The notes under the pieces: generated by a model
Database searches by the model: none
The model's input: the letters and a program-made list of their open reading frames with translations, nothing else
Told to the model about the DNA's origin: nothing
Shown here: positions 8,488 to 23,004 of the stretch, one piece after another
Layout of the letters: every line of letters starts with the position of its first letter
How positions within the stretch are numbered: the stretch's first letter is position 1
Assembly: GCF_013140855.1 (NCBI RefSeq)
Contig: NZ_JABBPG010000004.1
Location: 1-64,000, forward strand
Reading direction: 5' to 3'
DNA length: 64,000 bases
DNA from: Pseudoalteromonas caenipelagi
GTDB taxonomy: Bacteria; Pseudomonadota; Gammaproteobacteria; Enterobacterales; Alteromonadaceae
Made by a program: the position numbers and the translations under genes

Positions 8488-8682
8488 CTACCCACCTTGA
8501 ATCGGCGAAAGCAACTCAATGCTGTCACCTTGCGCTAAATGCGTTGATTGACACTGGCTGCGTGGCACAAATTGGCCATTCAAAGCCACTGCATAGGGTT
8601 CTTTCGCTCCCATTGAATCAATAAATGCTTGAAGAGTATGCTCTGTTGATTCTATTGCCTGACCATTAAATGTTATTTTCAC
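8488..8682 (-). CDS. thiS: Sulfur carrier protein ThiS
   Basis: 64 residues with a ubiquitin-like beta-grasp sequence ending in Gly-Gly, the tail that ThiF adenylates and that carries the sulfur as thiocarboxylate. The length is normal. The start codon overlaps the thiO stop by four bases, indicating translational coupling, and thiG follows after three bases. Confidence 0.94.
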   Translation of the reverse strand: MKITFNGQAIESTEHTLQAFIDSMGAKEPYAVALNGQFVPRSQCQSTHLAQGDSIELLSPIQGG

Positions 8683-9713
8683 AATAACTCCTTACTAAGC
8701 GCTTGCTTAACTACAGCAGGGGCAAGCAGATAACCGTGACGGTATAAGCCGTTAATACTGATCACATTGCCATGCACTGACGTTTTCGGACGATTATCAC
8801 TAAAAGCAGGTCTAAGCCCCGCATTAAGTGCCATTACTCGACCTTCGGCAAAACCACTATGTACAGTATAAGCCGCAGAAAGCAGCTCTAGGGTTGAACG
8901 TACCGTTATCGACCCACTGTCTTGTGATTCAATTTCAGTGGCTCCAATCACGAATTCATTATTGGGTTTAGGTGCAATGTAGATTGGGTAACGAGGGTGC
9001 ATTAATCTCACAGGCCTATGCAACGACACTTCCGGTGCGTAAATGCGTGCTACTTCACCGCGTACACCTCGCAGACCATGTAGCTGTTGTTTAGCACCAA
9101 TACCTCGACAATCAACGACCCAATCAAACTCTGCATCGTTTACTTTTATCCTGCCCTGAGCCTCTTGATGTAACTCAACAGACTGACCAAAGTAAAACTG
9201 ACTATCCGTTGTTTGAAGCAGCTCAAAGCTTGCTTTGTAAAAGGCTTGATTATCTAACTGCCCTTCACTTGGCAAATAAATACCTTGATGAAAACGCCCG
9301 GCAAGTTCAGGTTCAAGTCTTGCAATATCTTGACTCGATGCCTGCTGCGCGTAATGTCCTGCCATAGGCTTCAGGCGCTGCTCAAAACTACGTAAATCCC
9401 CCATATCTTGCGGATGCGCAACAATCAACGTGCCTGATTGTTGATACATAACAGAAGACGGCAACGCCGCAAGGAGCTTCGGCCATAGTGCCATCGCTTC
9501 TACACCAAGCTCAGCAATATCAGTGTCACAAATCACTGACTCAGCCATAGGCGCGAGCATCGCTGCTGCAAGTGCTCCTGCACCGTTGTCATTGGCATTA
9601 GGTGCCGCCTCAAAGATGTGCAGTTGATATCGCTCATGCAGCATTAACGCCGCAATTCGGCCTACAAGACCGAATCCTAATATCGCAACCTTAGGTTTTT
9701 TCATGCTAAACAT
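8679..9713 (-). CDS. thiO: Glycine oxidase ThiO
   Basis: 344 residues of the DAO family of FAD oxidases. The dinucleotide-binding motif AILGFGLVGRIAA is at about 10-22 and a C-terminal GATE segment precedes NAGLRPAFSDNRP. It oxidises glycine to iminoglycine, the thiazole precursor, using O2, and takes the place of the radical-SAM enzyme ThiH. The start could instead be the ATG three codons in; both are poor at SD spacing. It overlaps thiS by four bases. Confidence 0.9.
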   Translation of the reverse strand: MFSMKKPKVAILGFGLVGRIAALMLHERYQLHIFEAAPNANDNGAGALAAAMLAPMAESVICDTDIAELGVEAMALWPKLLAALPSSVMYQQSGTLIVAHPQDMGDLRSFEQRLKPMAGHYAQQASSQDIARLEPELAGRFHQGIYLPSEGQLDNQAFYKASFELLQTTDSQFYFGQSVELHQEAQGRIKVNDAEFDWVVDCRGIGAKQQLHGLRGVRGEVARIYAPEVSLHRPVRLMHPRYPIYIAPKPNNEFVIGATEIESQDSGSITVRSTLELLSAAYTVHSGFAEGRVMALNAGLRPAFSDNRPKTSVHGNVISINGLYRHGYLLAPAVVKQALSKELL

Positions 9714-9802
9714 CTACCGTATGCAATGGTTAGTTAAGAAGTGACGCTGCATAGAAACAGCATCACCCAATACTGTTTGGCGTGCGCCAAACAGACACAA
9801 CT

Positions 9803-11880
<2,078 letters not shown>

Positions 11881-11889
11881 TAATAGGCA

Positions 11890-11971
11890 GCTTGTTCCCT
11901 ACGCAGGTTTTAACCTGATCAGGTTCACGGATCCCGCACAATGCGATCTCAGCCCAAAGGGCACTCCGACA
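11890..11971 (-). promoter_or_regulatory. TPP riboswitch aptamer (THI element)
   Basis: On the minus strand the conserved blocks appear in order: GTCGGAGTGCC, GGGCTGAGATCGCA, GCGGGATCCGTGAACCTGA, TCAGGTTAAAACCTGCGT and AGGGAACAAG. These are the pyrimidine-sensing CTGAGA core, the pyrophosphate-sensing arm with ACCTGA/TCAGGT, and the closing P1 strands. It lies upstream of thiC, whose operon makes thiamine phosphate, so binding of TPP should repress. Confidence 0.96.
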
Positions 11972-12007
11972 AGTAACGAATTGACAATGAGTGTACTGGA
12001 GAAGGAC

Positions 12008-12406
12008 TTAGCCTGCAACTCGAAAACGTAGTTCTGGTTGGCCTTTGAAAATCAGTGCATTTTCTATCATAAGCACAGGCACACCACTTTGAAGCATTTT
12101 CAACAGCATTTGTTCTTGCTGATTAGTCTGTTTATCACATAGTTTACGCGTCATCCCAATATGCGATACTTTAAGCGAGCTGTCGCGCACTATTCCTTCA
12201 CCAAAGAATCGATTACAACCTCCGTTGCCGGCAACTTGCATAGCTTCTATAAACTCAATAGAAATGACACTATTAGCAACTAATTTTCCATTAATATGGC
12301 TCAGCTGCCATTTGGTATGCTTTAGCTGTGTATCACCCACTTGTGTCGTTGATATACAGCCAACTAAAAACGCGCCAATCACGCTATATAAAATGAAGGA
12401 TTTCAT
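12008..12406 (-). CDS. META-domain lipoprotein (HslJ-like)
   Basis: 132 residues. A lipoprotein signal peptide ends at the lipobox LVGC (Cys about 17). The rest is a META domain with KWQLSHINGK, the hallmark GNGGCNRFFG (about 76-85) and the two further cysteines typical of HslJ-like proteins. Proteins of this family are membrane-anchored and linked to heat, novobiocin or envelope stress, but the exact role is unknown. Its stop lies just upstream of the TPP riboswitch. No operon partner is clear. Confidence 0.82.
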   Translation of the reverse strand: MKSFILYSVIGAFLVGCISTTQVGDTQLKHTKWQLSHINGKLVANSVISIEFIEAMQVAGNGGCNRFFGEGIVRDSSLKVSHIGMTRKLCDKQTNQQEQMLLKMLQSGVPVLMIENALIFKGQPELRFRVAG

Positions 12407-12490
12407 GTCACACTACTACTCACTAAACTCGTATAATTATACACATTTAACGGGATTTAGCGGCAATAAATAGCTATTTAGAATCGAAAA

Positions 12491-12507
12491 AGCGCATTTT
12501 TAGCGCT
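12491..12507 (-). terminator. Short hairpin at the end of the thioesterase gene
   Basis: On the minus strand AGCGC, a 7-base loop and GCGCT are followed by TTTTTCG. The stem overlaps the stop codon of the upstream thioesterase. It is short but placed as a terminator. Confidence 0.5.
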
Positions 12508-12901
12508 AATTTCCTGAAAACAAACTTTGAATTTCCTCACATAGGAACGGACGACCCCTCTCATTCACAGAAGTACCTGTCACAATGGCATCTAACATGA
12601 GTTTGTCATCAGACTTACGAATGACTTTTTGTATAAAAATGAACTTTAATTTGCTTTGCTGCTGCATCTCAACTTGTACATAAAATTCATCTCCTGGTTT
12701 GAGTGAATCTTTAAAGTTCATTTCCGAACGGATCACTACTAGATTAACTTTATCTCGAGCTAACGCGGCAAAATCAACGCCTTTCGAAAGTAAAAATTCA
12801 TGTCTTGCATGCTCTAAATAATTAAAATATACCCCATTGTTCACAATTCCTTGTAAATCACATTCGTAATCACGTACTTTGAAATCTACGCTAAATATCA
12901 C
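12506..12901 (-). CDS. Acyl-CoA thioesterase, 4HBT hot-dog family
   Basis: 131 residues from a GTG start with GGGG five bases upstream. An ATG 14 codons earlier is open but its extension is not family-like. The hot-dog motif VRDYECDLQGIVNNGVYFNYLEHARHEF is at about 7-34, with the catalytic-type Asp in the D-x-QGIVNN loop. Members hydrolyse acyl-CoA or 4-hydroxybenzoyl-CoA thioesters. The substrate cannot be told from sequence. It is divergent from the TonB receptor gene and stands alone. Confidence 0.82.
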   Translation of the reverse strand: MIFSVDFKVRDYECDLQGIVNNGVYFNYLEHARHEFLLSKGVDFAALARDKVNLVVIRSEMNFKDSLKPGDEFYVQVEMQQQSKLKFIFIQKVIRKSDDKLMLDAIVTGTSVNERGRPFLCEEIQSLFSGN

Positions 12902-13030
12902 TTGAGCCCCGCAAAATAAAAGTAAGCTATTAATAATTGGCAAAGTTATAACACATTTAAACGCTATTTTGGTTTTAACCTAGCGGTCATTTGCTAAAAT
13001 GTGCGCAACTCAAACGATAACAGCCGAACT

Positions 13031-15106
13031 ATGAATTCAAAATACTCTTTGCTAAGCGCAACAATAATATCGCTGCTTTCTTATCATTCTTTCGCTAACG
13101 AAGCATCAATTGAAACCATTGAGGTAACAGGCGACTTTAAAAGGGAAAGCGTTCAAACCTTAAGCGCAAGTGCCATAATAATGGGAGATGATGCCATCAC
13201 AGCCAGAGGCGCTTCACATCTAGAACAAATGCTAAATAGCGCAGCCAACACAAACTTTACTGCTGGAGCATCACGAGGGCGCTTTGTACAGATCCGTGGT
13301 ATTGGACTTCGCTCTCAGTTCGTAGACCCAATTCACCCAAGTGTAGGCATGTTAGTAGACAATATTGACTATTCAGGCCTAGGGGGCAGTGCGTTACTTT
13401 TTGATACTGACCATGTGACTATTTACCGAGGACCACAAGGCACACGTTTTGGAGCCGATGCTATGGCAGGTATGGTAGACGTGCATACTCAAGCTGCGAC
13501 ATCAGAACCAGCCCTAAATGTTAAACTGGGCATTGGTAACTACCAAAGTAAAGAAGCTGGTATTGCTATGGGTGGTGCAGTTACTGAAAGTACGGCTTTT
13601 CGAGGTAGTTATTATTTGCAGCAATCTGATGGCTACACCGACAATATTTACTTAAATAAAGCCACGCAAAAATTAGATGAGCAGGTTGGTAGAGTTAAAT
13701 TACATACTCAATGGAGTAGCTCGCTAAGCTCTGAATTTGTTGCGCACCACATTAATATTGATAATGGCTATGATGCCTTTACGCTATATAACAATCGTCA
13801 AAGCAGTGCCGATGAGCCGGGACAGGATAATCAACAAAGCAATGCCTTTGCACTTAAAACGCATTATACCGGCGCTAAACTATTTGATATGTCGGTACTT
13901 GTTAGTCGATTGAGCGGTGACACTCTATACAGCTATGACGAAGATTGGACTTGCAATGATGTCTCTCGCCCTGACGTATGTGCCGCGGGACTGCATCCAG
14001 ACGGTTACAGCTCAACAGATAGCTATCAGCGCAAACATGACAGAGGCACATTCGAACTAACGCTCTCAGATAAACAACAAAGCTGGGTTGCTGGTGTTTC
14101 AGCTAAACGTAAGCAAGTAGCGCTTACACGTGCATACACTTGGCAAAGCCAAGAGTTTAACTCTCATTATGATGTCAGCCATCTGGCATTGTTCGGTCAG
14201 AAGGTCACACATTTATCTGACAAAACTGAACTCATTACTGGTCTACGAGCTGAGCGATACAACACAGACTACTTTGATAACAATGCCATTGTCGGTAGTA
14301 CCGATGATTGGATGTGGGGAACCAAGCTTGCCTTAGAACACTATGTAGTGCCCAGAACAATGATATACACCAGCCTTTCTCGCGGATACAAAATTGGTGG
14401 TATTAATGGCGAAGCGCTTGCCAGAGCGAAAGACGAACAACTAAATGTTCAGTCAGACCAACATAACTTTGCTCCTGAATATCTGTGGAACGCAGAGTTT
14501 GGCGTAAAAGGCAGCTCAGAAGACAAACGTCACATAGTTAGAGTCAGCGCTTTTTACATGCACAGAGAAGATATGCAAGTAAAACGCTCTTTGGAAGTCG
14601 ATCGAAAGTTTTTAGAGTTTATTGATAATGCCTCTAAAGGACGAAATTACGGAATAGAGGTTGAAGGGCAATTTCAGTATACCGATCGTTTGAGTTTATC
14701 TTATAGTGTTGGCTACCTTGACACCAAAGTCGAAGGCGAATTTATCAACATCAATCTAGATGGTCGAGAGCAAGCTCAAGCACCAAAATATCAATACTCT
14801 TTAGCCGCTAATTATTTTATCACTGAACAATTAGTTGCTGCGCTATCGTTGGATGGTAAAGATGACTACTTCCATTCAATCAGCCATGACGCTAAAGCTA
14901 ACAGCAGTAACTTAATCAATGCGAGTTTAAGCTATTATGCACCGCAATGGTCACTCACTGCATGGGGTAGAAACTTAGCAAATAAAGACGTAGCAGCCCG
15001 AGGTTTCAGATTCCCAAATAACCCATTAAATGGCTATTTGACAGAAACCTACGTTCAATACGCTGAACCGCGTCTGGTTGGACTTACATTTAAGTACGAG
15101 ATATAA
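13031..15106 (+). CDS. TonB-dependent outer-membrane receptor
   Basis: 691 residues from MNSKYS, where a signal peptide begins (cleavage near SFA-NEA); a GTG ten codons earlier is in frame. A TonB-box-like IETIEVTG follows, then the plug domain with RGRFVQIRGIGLRSQF and VTIYRGPQGTRFGADAMAG, then a beta-barrel ending in an aromatic-rich strand, LVGLTFKYEI. It imports a large ligand through the outer membrane, powered by TonB-ExbBD. The ligand is unknown: no siderophore or vitamin gene is next to it. Confidence 0.92.
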   Translation: MNSKYSLLSATIISLLSYHSFANEASIETIEVTGDFKRESVQTLSASAIIMGDDAITARGASHLEQMLNSAANTNFTAGASRGRFVQIRGIGLRSQFVDPIHPSVGMLVDNIDYSGLGGSALLFDTDHVTIYRGPQGTRFGADAMAGMVDVHTQAATSEPALNVKLGIGNYQSKEAGIAMGGAVTESTAFRGSYYLQQSDGYTDNIYLNKATQKLDEQVGRVKLHTQWSSSLSSEFVAHHINIDNGYDAFTLYNNRQSSADEPGQDNQQSNAFALKTHYTGAKLFDMSVLVSRLSGDTLYSYDEDWTCNDVSRPDVCAAGLHPDGYSSTDSYQRKHDRGTFELTLSDKQQSWVAGVSAKRKQVALTRAYTWQSQEFNSHYDVSHLALFGQKVTHLSDKTELITGLRAERYNTDYFDNNAIVGSTDDWMWGTKLALEHYVVPRTMIYTSLSRGYKIGGINGEALARAKDEQLNVQSDQHNFAPEYLWNAEFGVKGSSEDKRHIVRVSAFYMHREDMQVKRSLEVDRKFLEFIDNASKGRNYGIEVEGQFQYTDRLSLSYSVGYLDTKVEGEFININLDGREQAQAPKYQYSLAANYFITEQLVAALSLDGKDDYFHSISHDAKANSSNLINASLSYYAPQWSLTAWGRNLANKDVAARGFRFPNNPLNGYLTETYVQYAEPRLVGLTFKYEI

Positions 15107-15118
15107 AATAACAGTAGA

Positions 15119-15149
15119 TAAAAAAAGCGCTCATTGAGCGCTTTTTTTT
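15119..15149. terminator. Bidirectional terminator between TonB receptor and speD
   Basis: AAAAAAAGCGCTC-ATT-GAGCGCTTTTTTTT is a near-perfect palindrome with A and T runs on both sides. It serves the plus-strand receptor gene and the minus-strand speD, whose stops flank it. Confidence 0.92.
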
Positions 15150-15167
15150 ATCGCATCGTACTAGAAG

Positions 15168-15977
15168 TTAATCAACTTCAGGTAGGTTACGTCCATAGAA
15201 TACTTCTTGGATTTCACGATTTAGGCGAGCTCGGATCTCTGTTTCTTCATCTTCACTCAAATCTGCAGTGGTGATGCCAAACAAATAAGTGTTCAAATCT
15301 GTTTCTTTAAGCATCATTTTAGTGTGGAACAAGTTTTCTTGATAAACATTCACATCTAGCATCTGATAAGCTTCTTTCGTATCTTCTGTCATGTAATTCT
15401 GTATTGAGTGAATTGCATGATCGATGTAATGTTTCACACCAGTTACGTCACGAGTAAAGCCTCGCACACGGTAATCAATAGTTACCACATCTGATTCCAA
15501 AGAATGGATTAAGAAGTTAAGCGCCTTAAGTGGTGAGATAATACCACAGGTAGATACTTCAATATCCGCACGGAAAGTACAAATGCCGTCATTTGGGTGG
15601 GCTTCTGGATAGGTGTGCACACAAATGTGGCTCTTATCTAGGTGCGCAACCACAGATTCAGGTAGTGGCCCTGGGGTTTCATTGCTATCAAAAGTCTGCT
15701 GTTCAACAGGCTCTTCAGATACCAAAATAGTTACACTTGCCCCTTGCGGCTCGTAATCTTGACGCGCAATATTCAATACGTTAGCGCCAATAATATCGAC
15801 AACGTCTTTCAAAATATCAGTCAAACGATCAGCACTATATTGCTCATCGATATATTCTAAATATTCTTTACGTTGTTGTTCTGTTTTGGCGTAACAGATA
15901 TCGTAAATGCTAAAGCTTAAACTCTTCGTTAAGTTGTTAAAGCCATGGAGTTTAATTTTATCAAAGGGCTTGTTCAC
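15168..15977 (-). CDS. speD: S-adenosylmethionine decarboxylase proenzyme
   Basis: 269 residues, the E. coli-type SpeD (264 aa). The autocleavage site lies in [14 protein letters not shown] (about 112-125), between Lys and Ser; the serine becomes the pyruvoyl cofactor. Downstream [19 protein letters not shown] and [14 protein letters not shown] are conserved. The enzyme makes decarboxylated SAM, the aminopropyl donor for spermidine. The partner speE is not adjacent, unlike the E. coli speE-speD pair. Confidence 0.96.
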   Translation of the reverse strand: MNKPFDKIKLHGFNNLTKSLSFSIYDICYAKTEQQRKEYLEYIDEQYSADRLTDILKDVVDIIGANVLNIARQDYEPQGASVTILVSEEPVEQQTFDSNETPGPLPESVVAHLDKSHICVHTYPEAHPNDGICTFRADIEVSTCGIISPLKALNFLIHSLESDVVTIDYRVRGFTRDVTGVKHYIDHAIHSIQNYMTEDTKEAYQMLDVNVYQENLFHTKMMLKETDLNTYLFGITTADLSEDEETEIRARLNREIQEVFYGRNLPEVD

Positions 15978-16064
15978 GATAGACCAACCTTCAAACTATA
16001 AATCTGCGAAGCGCAGAACCAAAAGTTTGCGGATTTTATACGAAAATCGCGCTATGAAAAAGGG

Positions 16065-16478
16065 TTATTTTCCCTCACTTTCAACAACCTCGTGGCTATG
16101 AGTAATTTCTACTGATTTATCAAGCATTAATGCTACTGAACAATACTTTTCCGCAGACAACTGAACAGCGCGAGCTAGGTGCTTTTCAGACACATTACGG
16201 CCCGTAACCACAAAGTGTAGATTCATTTTGGTAAAGACTCTAGGCGCAGTTTCTGCACGCACTCCAGTCAATTTCACTTCAACGTTATCAAAATCTTGCT
16301 TTGCTTTTTTCAAGATACTTACCACATCCACTGAAGAGCAGCATCCGGCCGACATTAATACCATTTCCATTGGACTGGGTGCTGCACTCTCAGAGCCGGC
16401 GTCAAAGACCACGTTATGCCCTGATTCAGAGCGGCCTAAAAACGTATCTCCCTCTACCCACTTTACACTTGCTTGCAT
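16065..16478 (-). CDS. OsmC-family protein, YhfA type
   Basis: 137 residues starting MQASVKWVEGDTFLG, close to E. coli YhfA throughout. The conserved block SPMEMVLMSAGCCSSVDVVSIL is at about 35-56 and LSAEKYCSVALMLDK at about 107-121. Two cysteines in these blocks are in the positions used by OsmC-type peroxidases, so peroxide or organic hydroperoxide handling is possible, but YhfA itself has no proven function. In E. coli it neighbours crp; crp is not here. Confidence 0.85.
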   Translation of the reverse strand: MQASVKWVEGDTFLGRSESGHNVVFDAGSESAAPSPMEMVLMSAGCCSSVDVVSILKKAKQDFDNVEVKLTGVRAETAPRVFTKMNLHFVVTGRNVSEKHLARAVQLSAEKYCSVALMLDKSVEITHSHEVVESEGK

Positions 16479-16488
16479 AGTTACCTCA

Positions 16489-16531
16489 TAAAAAACAATA
16501 ACACCGCCAGTCGGCGGTGCTATTGTGAATA
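16489..16531 (-). terminator. Terminator after the 111-residue gene
   Basis: On the minus strand ACAATAGCACCGCC, a 4-base loop and GGCGGTGTTATTGT form a long stem followed by TTTTTTATG. It lies between the small gene at 16556-16891 and the OsmC-like gene, so the two are separate transcription units. Confidence 0.88.
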
Positions 16532-16555
16532 ATCGTTATTATTAAATTTTTATAG

Positions 16556-16891
16556 TCATACAGCCGAGTCAAACATATTTTTAACTAAACCGGCAAATTC
16601 TTCAATAAACTCACGTTGCTCTACCGTAACACGCTGCTCAGTTACACTTGAAAGCACTTCTTGTAAGTCATAAACGATGCCATCAACTTCACGCACAATC
16701 AAGCTTCGTTGCTCTGTGGTCAACTCACTATGTTGCTCACAAATACGTATTACATTCTCTGCAATTACGTCTTCGATCAGTTCCATTACTTTAGGGGCAC
16801 CAGGCTTAATCTCGCCGGGTTTTTCAAACAAGGCTAAGTTTTGTGTAAGATACATGACTAACTCGTCATAACCTTGTTTATCTAAAACCAT
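16556..16891 (-). CDS. Conserved small helical protein (possible DUF3802)
   Basis: 111 residues, acidic and predicted helical, with no signal peptide or membrane segment. The end, EFIEEFAGLVKNMFDSAV, and the start, MVLDKQGYDELVMYLTQNL, recall the DUF3802 family of Alteromonadales and Shewanella, but this is from memory and not certain. No function is known. It is bounded by hairpins on both sides, so it is probably monocistronic. Confidence 0.65.
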   Translation of the reverse strand: MVLDKQGYDELVMYLTQNLALFEKPGEIKPGAPKVMELIEDVIAENVIRICEQHSELTTEQRSLIVREVDGIVYDLQEVLSSVTEQRVTVEQREFIEEFAGLVKNMFDSAV

Positions 16892-16980
16892 CTTTAATTC
16901 ACCTACGACTTTGAACTTACCTGTTATTGATTTAAGCAGAAACTGACTGCTAATGCTACTATTGTCGTTTAGCTGAATAC

Positions 16981-17008
16981 AAAAAAAGCAGCCTAAGCTG
17001 CTTTTTAT
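16981..17008. terminator. Terminator after astD
   Basis: AAAAAAAGCAGC-CTAA-GCTGCTTTTT: a 6-bp GC-rich stem with A and T runs on both sides. Read on the minus strand it ends the ast transcript about 65 bp past astD. Confidence 0.88.
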
Positions 17009-17071
17009 CAGAACAAAGTGCTAGCTTATAATTTCATCACAAAATAAAGCTAACTCTTTGTATACTAAGCC

Positions 17072-18553
<1,482 letters not shown>

Positions 18554-18560
18554 CTACAAA

Positions 18561-19577
18561 TTAAAGTGTTGCGATGCTAACTGAGTCACCACTAACAATG
18601 TTCAATGCATTTGCTAATTCAGCCGAGATAACGATTTCATCACTCGCTGGATCAACTTGAAGTTCGGCTACTGTTGCCCGATAATCTGCAAGTTTACCAT
18701 TTGCTACCATCACAGGGGAACCGCTCTGTGGTTTACCAATGCACACTTGCTTGTTTTGCACTGAGCGAACTGTACGAATATTATCTACTTTAGCTTCCAC
18801 TGTCGGTCCTGCATCAAAAATGTCGACATAACCATTAAAGGTAAAACCTTCACTTTTCAGGAGCTGTATTGCAGGCCTCGTGTTGTTATGTACTTGACCA
18901 ATCACAGCTTGTGCATCTTTACTTAGCAAGTTCACGTAAATCGGATATTTAGGCATCAACTCAGCAATAAAAACTTTTTGACCGATTCCAGTCAAATAAT
19001 CCGCCGTTGGAAAGTCCATTGAGAAGAAGTGCTCTTCCAGCCATTGCCAAAATGGGCTTTTGCCATTTTCATCAGAGACACCGCGCATCTCTGCAATCAC
19101 TGTATCAGCAAACCTATGCTGATGTTGCTTAATGAACATAAACCGTGACTTAGAGAGCAATTTTCCGTTGAGGCCTTTGCGATAACCATCTTTTAAAAAC
19201 AGTGTACACAGCTCTGTAGCACCGGTGTAGTCATTACATAGCGTTAAAATATCGACAGCTTTATACACATCTAAGGTGCGTGAAGAATGGATCACCTTGC
19301 TAAGATGATAATGATAAAAAGCATCATCTAAGCCAACAGCGGCCTCTATGGCGCTCGTGCCAACAACTTCACCAGTGTCGCTGTCCTCAAGCACAAACAG
19401 ATACCCCTCATCAAAAGGAATATCAGTCTCTTTTAAGAACGAAGTCTCTGAACGAGCTATTTTGTTTTGTAACAACTCTTCATTCACAGGCAGTGACGTA
19501 AAGCCATGACCTGATTCATGAGCAATATTTAAAAGCGCTGGATAGTCGCTTTTTTGGATTGGGCGAAGGATCATCAT
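18561..19577 (-). CDS. astA: Arginine N-succinyltransferase
   Basis: 338 residues matching AstA in length and key segments: MMILRPIQKSDYPALLNIA at the N-terminus and MRGVSDENGKSPFWQWLEEHFFSMDFPTADYL split over about 171-202. It transfers succinate from succinyl-CoA to the alpha-amino group of arginine, the committing step of the AST pathway. It lies between the aminotransferase gene (70 bp gap) and astD (16 bp gap). Confidence 0.95.
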   Translation of the reverse strand: MMILRPIQKSDYPALLNIAHESGHGFTSLPVNEELLQNKIARSETSFLKETDIPFDEGYLFVLEDSDTGEVVGTSAIEAAVGLDDAFYHYHLSKVIHSSRTLDVYKAVDILTLCNDYTGATELCTLFLKDGYRKGLNGKLLSKSRFMFIKQHQHRFADTVIAEMRGVSDENGKSPFWQWLEEHFFSMDFPTADYLTGIGQKVFIAELMPKYPIYVNLLSKDAQAVIGQVHNNTRPAIQLLKSEGFTFNGYVDIFDAGPTVEAKVDNIRTVRSVQNKQVCIGKPQSGSPVMVANGKLADYRATVAELQVDPASDEIVISAELANALNIVSGDSVSIATL

Positions 19578-19647
19578 GAGCCCGCTTACTCCTCAATTAT
19601 AAACCTAGACGGTAAACTAAGGCCTACCTAAGTAGGCCTTGCCAAGA

Positions 19648-21169
<1,522 letters not shown>

Positions 21170-22345
21170 TTACGAAATAGTCAACTGCATACCATGGAAT
21201 GAGCATGTTGAGAGTATTTTTTGCTCTGTATCGCTCAACCCTAAGTAAGAAAACCATAATTGCGTTTCGTCGTCTTCGATGAAATGGTTCTCTTTTAGTA
21301 ATAAGTACAACGCATAACCATGGGCTTTTTTTAGTACTATTGTTAACGGCAGGGGGTCACTTAGTTTTTTATGCGAATTTGGTAAATAAGTAACCGCAAA
21401 CTCTTCCATCGCAGCGTTAAAAGGCAAATATCGAAACGCCATGTTTTCTATCAGCTGTTGAGTAACCTTTGCGGAGTGTTCCAGTAATAAGTTACGCAAA
21501 AAAAGTGGATCAGGACTAAGTTCGAGCAGTGCGGTATGTAAGTCTTTGTGGCCTTTATTTCGTGCTTTTAACACTCTGTCCTGCCATGTGGTTTCATAAC
21601 TTCTTAAATATAGTCGCGTTAGTGCCGCTTTACCGATATCTAACATCATACCTAACGTGTAAGCATGCTGCTCCTTTGCACCATTTAGCTCAGCAAGTGC
21701 TTTTGCGGCTAATGCAGTCGCCATACTCAACTCTCTAAGCTTTCGTTTCATTAACTGGAAAGGCTCTGTAGAATAAGGTAACCAATGACGCATAGCATAA
21801 GTGGGAATAACCCACTGCAAATTTTCCAGCCCCAAATAACGTAGTGCCAAAGCGGGCGTATCCACTTTAACCGTGGTTCCCATTGAACTTTTTTTACGGT
21901 ACTGCGGCATGTTAACTAAAGATACCAGCTCTCGCCCCAACCAAGATAAGTCATTAACCAGTGGTTCAAGGCGACCAACAGAGGCCGATTTAACTGCAAG
22001 TAAATCGAATATAGCAGGCACACCATCTTCAATGCCCATCACTTCGTAGTACAAACAGTCGATATCATTCACTTCTTTTGTAATGCTGGCTTCTATCGCT
22101 TGATGAATATGTTCGCTGGCTTTTGCAATGTATTTATGGTGACTTGTGCTGCTTTCTTTTCGTTTAGCTGAGGCTGCAATTTCGACTTCTAGTAAGGTAC
22201 GTTGCGGTACTTTCTCACCCAGATTCATCTCTAAGGTATGAATATAACCGAGCTGTTGTTGAGCAAAGCTATGACTAATAAGCAAATCGTGGGCACGTTC
22301 ACAAAGCGCTTGTGCCATCCTTAAATGCGTATCTTGTTCAGTCAT
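21170..22345 (-). CDS. HDOD-domain protein
   Basis: 391 residues. The middle part resembles an HDOD domain: KVDTPALALRYLGLENLQWVIPT spans about 170-192, followed by helices with KALAELNGAKEQHAYTLGMMLDIGKAALTRL. Metal-binding HD residues appear degenerate, as is usual in HDOD proteins, which are signalling scaffolds rather than nucleases. The N-terminal 130 residues are not recognised. It lies between pabA and the ast genes, 39 bp upstream of nothing obvious; no operon is certain. Confidence 0.65.
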   Translation of the reverse strand: MTEQDTHLRMAQALCERAHDLLISHSFAQQQLGYIHTLEMNLGEKVPQRTLLEVEIAASAKRKESSTSHHKYIAKASEHIHQAIEASITKEVNDIDCLYYEVMGIEDGVPAIFDLLAVKSASVGRLEPLVNDLSWLGRELVSLVNMPQYRKKSSMGTTVKVDTPALALRYLGLENLQWVIPTYAMRHWLPYSTEPFQLMKRKLRELSMATALAAKALAELNGAKEQHAYTLGMMLDIGKAALTRLYLRSYETTWQDRVLKARNKGHKDLHTALLELSPDPLFLRNLLLEHSAKVTQQLIENMAFRYLPFNAAMEEFAVTYLPNSHKKLSDPLPLTIVLKKAHGYALYLLLKENHFIEDDETQLWFSYLGLSDTEQKILSTCSFHGMQLTIS

Positions 22346-22384
22346 AAGCTCACTTTAAACTAGAAAATTTGTATTATAAAAAGG

Positions 22385-22966
22385 TTAGAAGCGACGAATA
22401 AAGTTATCAAGTAAGTTCAAACCATATTCCGTTAAAATGGCTTCAGGGTGAAACTGCACTCCCTCCAACGCTAAATTAGTATGGCACATCCCCATAATCT
22501 CATCCACTTGTTGCGTTGCTGTTTGTGTCCATGCAGTCACTTCAAAACACTCTGGTAAAGTATGCTTATCAACAACAAGAGAATGGTATCTACACACCGT
22601 TAAGGGATCCGGTAAGCCCTTAAAAACTCCGATGCCAGTATGCGTTATCTGCGATGTTTTACCATGCATTACAGTATGTGCCCTCACCACGTTTGCGCCT
22701 AGAGCCTGTGCGATTGCTTGATGTCCAAGGCAAATCCCAAGTATGGGGATCTGACCTTTAAACTGCTCAATGACTGATAACGAAATTCCCGCTTCGTTAG
22801 GAGAGCAAGGTCCGGGAGATATCACTATATGCTCTGGGTTAAGCGCTTTTATATCGGCCAAACTAAGCGCATCATTGCGCTTTACCAGCACTTCTTGATC
22901 CAAACGTTGGAAATACTGCACTAGGTTATAAGTAAATGAGTCATAGTTATCGATCATTAATAACAT
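22385..22966 (-). CDS. pabA: Aminodeoxychorismate synthase glutaminase subunit PabA
   Basis: 193 residues from [15 protein letters not shown], with GGAA eight bases upstream. The longer open frame would run through a terminator hairpin, so it is rejected. The protein is a class-I glutamine amidotransferase: nucleophile Cys in GICLGHQ (about 76-82), His-Glu in VQFHPEA. It supplies ammonia to PabB for p-aminobenzoate and hence folate. TrpG is the paralogous alternative; [12 protein letters not shown] and [11 protein letters not shown] favour PabA, and some bacteria use one subunit for both. Confidence 0.88.
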   Translation of the reverse strand: MLLMIDNYDSFTYNLVQYFQRLDQEVLVKRNDALSLADIKALNPEHIVISPGPCSPNEAGISLSVIEQFKGQIPILGICLGHQAIAQALGANVVRAHTVMHGKTSQITHTGIGVFKGLPDPLTVCRYHSLVVDKHTLPECFEVTAWTQTATQQVDEIMGMCHTNLALEGVQFHPEAILTEYGLNLLDNFIRRF

Positions 22967-22977
22967 AGAAATTTCCA

Positions 22978-23004
22978 TAAAAAAGCCAGGCCCATGCCTG
23001 GCTA
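22978..23004 (-). terminator. Terminator between trpS and pabA
   Basis: On the minus strand TAGCCAGGC, a 4-base loop and GCCTGGCTTTTTTA make an 8-bp GC-rich stem with a T run. It starts about 17 bp after trpS and ends only about 12 bp before the pabA start codon, leaving almost no space for a separate pabA promoter downstream. Confidence 0.9.
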
